Source: Streptomyces sp. NBC_01217
GTDB lineage: Bacteria; Actinomycetota; Actinomycetes; Streptomycetales; Streptomycetaceae
Reading direction: 5' to 3'
DNA: 64,000 nucleotides
Assembly (NCBI RefSeq): GCF_035994185.1
Contig: NZ_CP108538.1
Location: 5,185,501 to 5,249,500 of the forward strand
A model generated the notes under the pieces. It did not search any database and was not told the origin of the DNA. It worked only from the letters and a program-made list of their open reading frames with translations. Of this stretch, positions 59,416-64,000 are shown piece after piece; the stretch's first letter is position 1; every line of letters starts with the position of its first letter. Position numbers and translations under genes: made by a program.

Positions 59416-60063
59416 CTACGAAAGGCGTGCTCGCGCGTCGGCTGCTTCCCTTGCGCAGGCGTAGATGAGCGGGCTGATCAGCTCCTCCGCGTCCGGCAGC
59501 CACCGGTTGGCGCGGGTGGGGCTGCGGGCCCACTGCACCGCTCCGCGGGCACCGACCCGGGTCGGCGGTCCCAGCACGTAGTGGCCGTCGCCGAGGCCCA
59601 CGAGGCCGATCGATGCGGCGGACCGTCCCGACTTCCTCACGAGCTCGTCCAGTTCTGCCGCCGCGCCCGGCAGGACGAAGAAGAGCACCCGCCGGTCGGG
59701 GGTGCGGGTGACGGGTCCGAGCGGCAGGCCCATCCGCTCCATCCGGGCCAGGGCGAGGAAACCGGCGGTCTCCGGTACATCGATCGCGTCGAAGGTGCGG
59801 CCGGTGGGCAACAGGACGGCCGCCCCGGGGTGTTCGGACCACATCCGGCGGACCGCGGCGCCGCTGCCGGTCGCCCGGTCCGCCCAGTCGGCTCCGGTCG
59901 GATGGGCGCCGGGGGAGGCGCAGCCGGCGTCACCGCACGAGCACCGCTCGGCCCCCTCCAGCCAGGTGCCGGGGCACACGTCCCAGTGCCGCTCCTGCGC
60001 GTACCGCACCGCGGCGTCGAGCGGTTGCTCGCCCCGCTGTCGGGGGACCTGCGCGGCTTCCAT
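59416..60063 (-). CDS. Bifunctional primase/polymerase-like protein
   Basis: A 215-residue protein of the primase/polymerase (AEP) N-terminal family. LDAAVRYAQERHWDVCPGTW begins the fold, and a Cys-rich insert (CSCGDAGCASPGAHP) likely binds zinc. GAAVLLPTGRTFDAIDVPE holds the acidic residues, and GLGDGHYVLGPPTRVGARG is the nucleotide-binding hairpin. No helicase or primase C-terminal part follows, so this is a stand-alone domain, as is common in Streptomyces. ATG 60063 has GGAG upstream. The protein at 11046-11465 is a shortened paralogue. Confidence 0.85.
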   Translation of the reverse strand: MEAAQVPRQRGEQPLDAAVRYAQERHWDVCPGTWLEGAERCSCGDAGCASPGAHPTGADWADRATGSGAAVRRMWSEHPGAAVLLPTGRTFDAIDVPETAGFLALARMERMGLPLGPVTRTPDRRVLFFVLPGAAAELDELVRKSGRSAASIGLVGLGDGHYVLGPPTRVGARGAVQWARSPTRANRWLPDAEELISPLIYACAREAADARARLS

Positions 60064-60375
60064 GACTCCGATGGGCTCTTTCACGCACAACACAACTACC
60101 GCCGCCATCGGGGGTTACGGGCGTGGCGGGCAGGTCACGGCGCATCGCTCCGGCATGCGGGGCGCATGGATGCATGGGCGGGGGCGCGCGTGAAGCGCCG
60201 CCCGGCCGGGCGGGTAGCCATATACGGGTAACTCCGGAACGGTCGGCCTCTGTCATATGCCGACACCAATAGCAAGGAACATGACGGACGTGACGAACAC
60301 GATGAATGTGTGCATTTTCCGTGCATTTGCCGGGCAGTGATCCGCTCATCGATCACTGCGGCCTCAGGGGGAAAC
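60064..60375. promoter_or_regulatory. Divergent leader with a perfect dyad before the NsdA-like gene
   Basis: GCAGTGATC (60334-60342) and GATCACTGC (60351-60359) form a perfect 9-bp dyad with an 8-nt spacer, 17 bp before the start codon. It could be an operator or an mRNA hairpin near the ribosome site AGGGGGAAAC. TGTGCATTTTCC and CGTGCATTTGCC nearby (60310 and 60321) are repeated. No gene is seen in the rest. Confidence 0.45.
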
Positions 60376-61758
60376 ATGGCAGCCAGGCCTCTCGTCGCCC
60401 GCCAGCCGAACGAACGGCTCCAGGCGCTCATTCAGGAAGCCGGGTGCTCCAACGCCGGCCTTGCCCGTCGCGTCAACATGGTCGGCGCCGAGCGCGGGCT
60501 CGATCTGCGGTACGACAAGACATCCGTGGCCCGTTGGCTGCGTGGGCAGCAACCACGCGGCAGGGCACCGGGAATCATCGCCGAGGCGCTCGGCCGCAAG
60601 CTCGGCCGTACGGTCACGATCGACGAGATCGGCATGGCCAACGGCAAGAATCTGGCCTCCGGCGTCGGCCTGCAGTTCGCCCCGACCGTGATCGGGGCGA
60701 TCGAGCAGGTCTGTGAGCTGTGGCGCAGCGATGTCGGCCGCCGCGACTTCCTGTCCGGTTCGACGATCGCCTCGTCGGCGCTGGTCGAACCCAGCCGTGA
60801 CTGGCTGATCACCGGTGCCGACCCGCAGGTGGCCCGGGCCGCCGGGGCCCGTGTCGGGATGTCGGACGTGGCGGCGGTACGGGCGATGACGGCCGCGCTC
60901 GTCGACCTCGACCACCGGTTCGGCAGCGGACACGTACGGCCGGTCCTGGTCCACTACCTGAACAGCGTGGTCTCCGGGCTGCTCTCGGGCGCGTACCGCG
61001 AATCGGTCGGCCGGCAGCTGTTCGCGGCCGTCGCGCGGCTCACCGAACTCGCCGGGTACATGGCGATCGACACGGGCCAGCCGGGGCTCGCCCAGCGCTA
61101 CTACATCCAGGCGCTGCGCCTGGCGCAGGCGGCGGGCGACCGGGCGTACGGGGGGTACGTACTGGCCGCGTCGATGAGCCACCTCGCCGCGCAGCTCGGC
61201 AATCCGCGCGAGATCGCCCAGCTGGCACGGGCCGCGCAGGAGGGCGCGCGCGGGCGGGTCACGCCGAGGGCGGAGGCCATGTTCTACGCGGCGGAGGCGC
61301 GCGGACACGCCCTGCTCGGCGACGCCCGCACCTGCCAGGCGGTGGCGGGCCGGGCACTGACGGCCATGGAGCACGCCGAACCGGGCACCGGGGACGACCC
61401 CGACTGGATCTCCCACTTCGACCACGCCTACCTCGCCGACGAACTGGCGCACTGCTACCGAGACCTCGGCCAGGCGGAGGCGGCCGCACGCCGGGCGAAG
61501 GAGTCCCTGGACGGCCACCCGGAGTCCCGGACCCGCCGCCGCGGCATCGGCCTGGTGCTCCTCGCCGCCGCGCAGGTCCAGATGCGCGAGGTGGAGCAGG
61601 CCTGCCACACGGGCACGCGGGCGATGGAGCTGCTGGGATCGGTGCGCTCCAGCAGGGGAGCGGAGTACCTGGACGATCTGCAGCAGCGGCTCGTGCCGTA
61701 CGGGGACGAACCGGCGGTACGGGAGTTCGGGGCGCGACTGGAGCTCCAGGCGGCCTGA
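60376..61758 (+). CDS. NsdA-like regulatory protein with TPR-type repeats
   Basis: A 460-residue regulator. The N-terminal helix-turn-helix-like region (about residues 10-75) is NERLQALIQEAGCSNAGLAR with RYDKTSVARWLRGQQPRG. A linker carries [14 protein letters not shown]. The C-terminal ~300 residues are helical repeats (GQPGLAQRYYIQALRLAQAA, AYLADELAHCYRDLGQAEAA). This is the layout of Streptomyces NsdA, a known negative regulator of sporulation and antibiotic synthesis, and the wording of the conserved segments agrees closely. Identity as the orthologue is likely but rests on memory of the family. ATG 60376 follows AGGGGGAAAC. Confidence 0.87.
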   Translation: MAARPLVARQPNERLQALIQEAGCSNAGLARRVNMVGAERGLDLRYDKTSVARWLRGQQPRGRAPGIIAEALGRKLGRTVTIDEIGMANGKNLASGVGLQFAPTVIGAIEQVCELWRSDVGRRDFLSGSTIASSALVEPSRDWLITGADPQVARAAGARVGMSDVAAVRAMTAALVDLDHRFGSGHVRPVLVHYLNSVVSGLLSGAYRESVGRQLFAAVARLTELAGYMAIDTGQPGLAQRYYIQALRLAQAAGDRAYGGYVLAASMSHLAAQLGNPREIAQLARAAQEGARGRVTPRAEAMFYAAEARGHALLGDARTCQAVAGRALTAMEHAEPGTGDDPDWISHFDHAYLADELAHCYRDLGQAEAAARRAKESLDGHPESRTRRRGIGLVLLAAAQVQMREVEQACHTGTRAMELLGSVRSSRGAEYLDDLQQRLVPYGDEPAVREFGARLELQAA

Positions 61759-61841
61759 GCCGCCAGGCCGCCCGTTAACAGCGTCTTCAGGACGCCGGGT
61801 GTTACAGCGCATGTGAAGGGGTGGTGAGTGACAACACGCGC

Positions 61842-61872
61842 TTGGCGAACGGTGGCAGCCACCCGATAGCGT
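61842..61872 (+). promoter_or_regulatory. Candidate promoter of the membrane protein gene
   Basis: TTGGCG (61842-61847) and TAGCGT (61867-61872), spaced 19 bp, 39 bp upstream of the GTG start. Spacing is slightly long for HrdB-type promoters. Confidence 0.4.
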
Positions 61873-61910
61873 GAGCCGACGATTCCATAGGTTTACACGT
61901 AGGAGTCCCG

Positions 61911-63311
61911 GTGACGCAGAGCGGACAGGGTGACGAGCAGCAGCTTCCTGCTGTACGGCCCGCGCACGAAGGTGTCGTGCTGCCCGCGGGTGGCGGCGAG
62001 CCCTGGATACCCGGGGGGCACGCGGATCAGGCCGCCCCGGCGGGCGGCCAGCCGTGGGGGCAGCCCTGGGGGCCGCAGGCGGCGCACCAGGACGCCTCGT
62101 CCCAGCAACAGGCACATGGCCAGGGGGCGTACGGCCAGGAGCAGTACGGGCACGAGCAGTACGGACAGCCGACGCAGATGTACGGGCAGCCGCGGCAGCC
62201 GCTGCCTCCCGTACAGCCCCGGCAGCCCCAGCAGTCCTACGCGCAGCCGCTGCCGCCCGAGGCCGTGCCCGGCATGGGCATGGGCGGGGACGCGGATGCC
62301 ACGCAGTACATCGCGCCGGTGCCCGCCGGGCCCGCGCCGAGAGGTCTGCCGCCGGAGAGCCCCGCGGAGGCCACCCAGTTCCTCGCCCACGGAGCACCGC
62401 AGGGGTACCAGCAGGGCGGTGACGCCGAGGCGACCCAGTACATCCCGCCGGTTCCCGGCGGCGCCCCGTACGGCATCAGGCCGGGGATGCCCGGCGACCG
62501 GCAGCCGCCCGCCGAGTTCGACAACCTGTTCCGCAACGACGGGCCCGCGGGCGCCACCCAGCAGATGCCCCAGGTGCCCCGGACGCCCCGGTTCGACTCG
62601 CAACCGCAGCCGCAGCAGCAGGCCCCGTACCAGCCAGTGAACGAGGGGCCGTACGGGCAGCCGGAGCAGCCGGTGCAGCGCAAGAAGCGGGCGCACGTCA
62701 CGCTCATCGCGGCGGTCGTCGTCGGCTGCGCCGTCGTCGGCCTCGGCGCGGGTGCGCTGATGAGCGGTGGCGACGACAAGGGCGCGGACAACAAGGAGCC
62801 GGTGGCGGCCGCCAGTTCACCCGCGGGTCAGCCCTCCACACAGGGCGCCGATGCGGCGAAGCCGCAGGCCGAGGCGCTCGACAAGCTGCTGGCGGACAGC
62901 AACAACAGCCGTTCCGCGGTCATCGGGGCCGTGGAGAAGACCAAGAACTGCACGGACCTGGACCAGGCCAGGACCGATCTGCAGGGCGCCGCCCAGCAGC
63001 GCCGCGATCTGGTGACCCGGCTCCAGGAGCTGAACGTCGACAAGCTGCCGAACCACGCGCAGCTGACCGCCTCCCTCACCAAGGCCTGGCAGGCGTCCGC
63101 CGCCGCCGACGAGCACTACGCCGCGTGGGCGGGCCAGGCCAAGGACGGCAAGAAGGTCTGCAGGCACGGCAAGGCCCGTCCGACCGCCGAGATGCAGAAG
63201 GCCAGCGCGCAGAGCGTCGAGGCGAGCAAGGCGAAGCAGGAGGCGTCGGGGCTGTGGAACTCGATCGCCTCGAAGTACGGCCTGACGAAGCGCACGGCAA
63301 CCGACCTCTGA
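61911..63311 (+). CDS. Single-pass membrane protein with disordered N-terminus and ATQ repeats
   Basis: A 466-residue protein. Residues about 1-255 are cytoplasmic and disordered, rich in Gln, Pro, Gly and Tyr (AYGQEQYGHEQYGQPTQMYG). They hold four spaced motifs DATQYIAP, EATQFLA, EATQYIPP and GATQQMPQ (about residues 129, 154, 173 and 214). Basic residues (QRKKRAH) then precede one transmembrane segment (LIAAVVVGCAVVGLGAGAL, about 263-282). The extracellular ~180 residues are helical with two Cys (NCTDLDQA, KVCRHGK) and Lys-rich. Such Thr-Gln motifs are typical targets of Ser/Thr kinases and FHA domains; that role is inferred. GTG 61911 has AGGAGTCCCG upstream. Confidence 0.8.
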   Translation: MTQSGQGDEQQLPAVRPAHEGVVLPAGGGEPWIPGGHADQAAPAGGQPWGQPWGPQAAHQDASSQQQAHGQGAYGQEQYGHEQYGQPTQMYGQPRQPLPPVQPRQPQQSYAQPLPPEAVPGMGMGGDADATQYIAPVPAGPAPRGLPPESPAEATQFLAHGAPQGYQQGGDAEATQYIPPVPGGAPYGIRPGMPGDRQPPAEFDNLFRNDGPAGATQQMPQVPRTPRFDSQPQPQQQAPYQPVNEGPYGQPEQPVQRKKRAHVTLIAAVVVGCAVVGLGAGALMSGGDDKGADNKEPVAAASSPAGQPSTQGADAAKPQAEALDKLLADSNNSRSAVIGAVEKTKNCTDLDQARTDLQGAAQQRRDLVTRLQELNVDKLPNHAQLTASLTKAWQASAAADEHYAAWAGQAKDGKKVCRHGKARPTAEMQKASAQSVEASKAKQEASGLWNSIASKYGLTKRTATDL

Positions 63312-63379
63312 CGGGCGTGGGCCCGGGGCTCCGCCCCCGAACCCCCGTTCCTCATTCGCCGGAGAGGCTTGATTTCGCC

Positions 63380-63410
63380 GGGTCCCCGGGGGTTCCTTCC
63401 CCGGGGACCC
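63380..63410. terminator. Bidirectional terminator hairpin
   Basis: GGGTCCCCGGGG (63380-63391) and CCCCGGGGACCC (63399-63410), perfect 12-bp arms with a 7-nt loop, in the convergent gap. The adjoining GGGGCTCCGCCCCCGAACCCC belongs to the dispersed repeat type seen near 35140. Confidence 0.8.
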
Positions 63411-63434
63411 GGGGACTCGGGGACTTGACGAACC

Positions 63435-64000
63435 TCAGCCCTTCGCGCTCGCGTTCGACAGTGTCCTCGTGACGTCCACGAACCCCTTCTTGTCCGCGAC
63501 GAGCCGCCCGTTGCGCACCACCTGGAACGTCACCTTGCCGTTGACGATCCGCGGATAGGCGGACGACCCCAGCATGTCCTTCAGGCGCCAGCGCAGCACC
63601 GGCGTGAGGCCGCCGGTGTCGACCTCGGTGCCTTGGTTGAGGGCGGAGACGAGTTTCCCGGCGGTGATCTCCGGGGCGTTGACCGCCTTCACGAGTTCGT
63701 TCAGCACGGTGTACGCGATCCACGTGGTCTGGACGCCCGTGTCGTCCGGGTCGATCCGGTTGTCGCCGAAGGCGTGCTTGCGGATCATTTCGCGCATCCG
63801 GTCCCAGCGGGTATTGCTCGAGTCCGGGTACCAGCCGGTGACGTAGGCCCCCTCGAACGGGCTGTTGCGGCCGCCGGTGCTGTCGATCAGCTGCTGCCCG
63901 ACGCTGCCGAGGACGGACGAGATCCGCACGTCCCCGTACGACGGTTCGAGACGGCGGAAGGAGTCGAAGAAGGTCTCCGTACGGTCCCCGAGCACGGCCG
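63435..64000 (-). CDS. ABC transporter substrate-binding protein, C-terminal part (runs off the right edge)
   Basis: About 188 C-terminal residues are visible; the N-terminus lies beyond the window. YVTGWYPDSSNTRWDRM, TTWIAYTVLNELVKAVN and LVSALNQGTEVDTGGLTP match the second lobe of Leu/Ile/Val-type (Peripla_BP_6) binding proteins. TFQVVRNGRLV is the final strand. A secreted lipoprotein that captures amino acids or similar ligands is expected. Transporter genes should lie to the right. Confidence 0.82.
   Translation of the reverse strand, partial: AVLGDRTETFFDSFRRLEPSYGDVRISSVLGSVGQQLIDSTGGRNSPFEGAYVTGWYPDSSNTRWDRMREMIRKHAFGDNRIDPDDTGVQTTWIAYTVLNELVKAVNAPEITAGKLVSALNQGTEVDTGGLTPVLRWRLKDMLGSSAYPRIVNGKVTFQVVRNGRLVADKKGFVDVTRTLSNASAKG

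Overview
The window is high-GC actinobacterial DNA, almost certainly from the chromosome of a Streptomyces or close relative. The signs are third-position G/C bias throughout, frequent GTG/TTG starts, 4-bp ATGA/GTGA gene overlaps, a complete conservon (cvnA-F), an XRE/DUF397 pair, an NsdA-like regulator and dispersed repeats typical of the genus. I saw no rRNA, tRNA or CRISPR array. Most of the window looks like chromosomal core; accessory material is concentrated at about 5.9-17.6 kb, 23.9-25.4 kb (IS30-type element) and 50.9-52.2 kb (decayed iscB).

Layout, left part. 0-6 kb: a PadR repressor with its palindromic operator, an aldo/keto reductase, a secreted N-acetylmuramoyl-L-alanine amidase, proline iminopeptidase and a cupin/zinc-ribbon protein. 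6-10 kb: an SMI1-like chimeric protein and a three-gene minus-strand cassette of a small protein, a polyprenyl diphosphate synthase and an MpaB/latex-clearing-type oxygenase. 10-13.3 kb: XRE + DUF397, a primase-polymerase-like paralogue, a RelE/Phd toxin-antitoxin pair and a winged-helix protein. 13.2-17.6 kb: a type VII secretion (ESX) substrate locus with two ESAT-6/WXG100-type proteins, a DUF6507 protein, a large YwqJ-deaminase toxin and its YwqK-type immunity gene plus a truncated second copy.

Middle part. 17.7-23.8 kb: small enzymes and regulators (cysteine hydrolase, methyltransferase, TetR, XRE-cupin, SGNH hydrolase, membrane-anchored propeller-like protein, GNAT, Uma2). 23.9-25.4 kb: an IS30-type element apparently inserted into the apical loop of the serC terminator. 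25.4-32 kb: serC and a full conservon (histidine kinase-like CvnA, roadblock CvnB, DUF742 CvnC, GTPase CvnD, CYP157-type CvnE without EXXR, CYP154-type CvnF). 32-38.5 kb: a D-lactate/2-hydroxyglutarate dehydrogenase-like FAD/Fe-S protein, a beta-lactamase-fold hydrolase, and a LysR regulator divergent from an EamA exporter.

Right part. 38.6-48.9 kb is an eight-gene catabolic operon: DinB-like protein, AtuA, acyl-CoA carboxylase beta and alpha, acyl-CoA dehydrogenase, acyl-CoA ligase, enoyl-CoA hydratase and TetR. It is preceded by a palindrome suited to that TetR. It looks built to activate, dehydrogenate, carboxylate and hydrate a branched acyl-CoA, either methylcrotonyl-type (leucine) or acyclic-terpene-type. 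Then come citrate synthase, pdxH, a compact three-way-junction RNA fold, a decayed iscB (OMEGA nuclease), a PAS/GAF sensor, a SIS protein, a DtxR regulator, an alpha/beta hydrolase, an ABC exporter pair, a primase-polymerase-like protein, the NsdA-like regulator, a membrane protein with repeated ATQ motifs and the end of an ABC substrate-binding protein.
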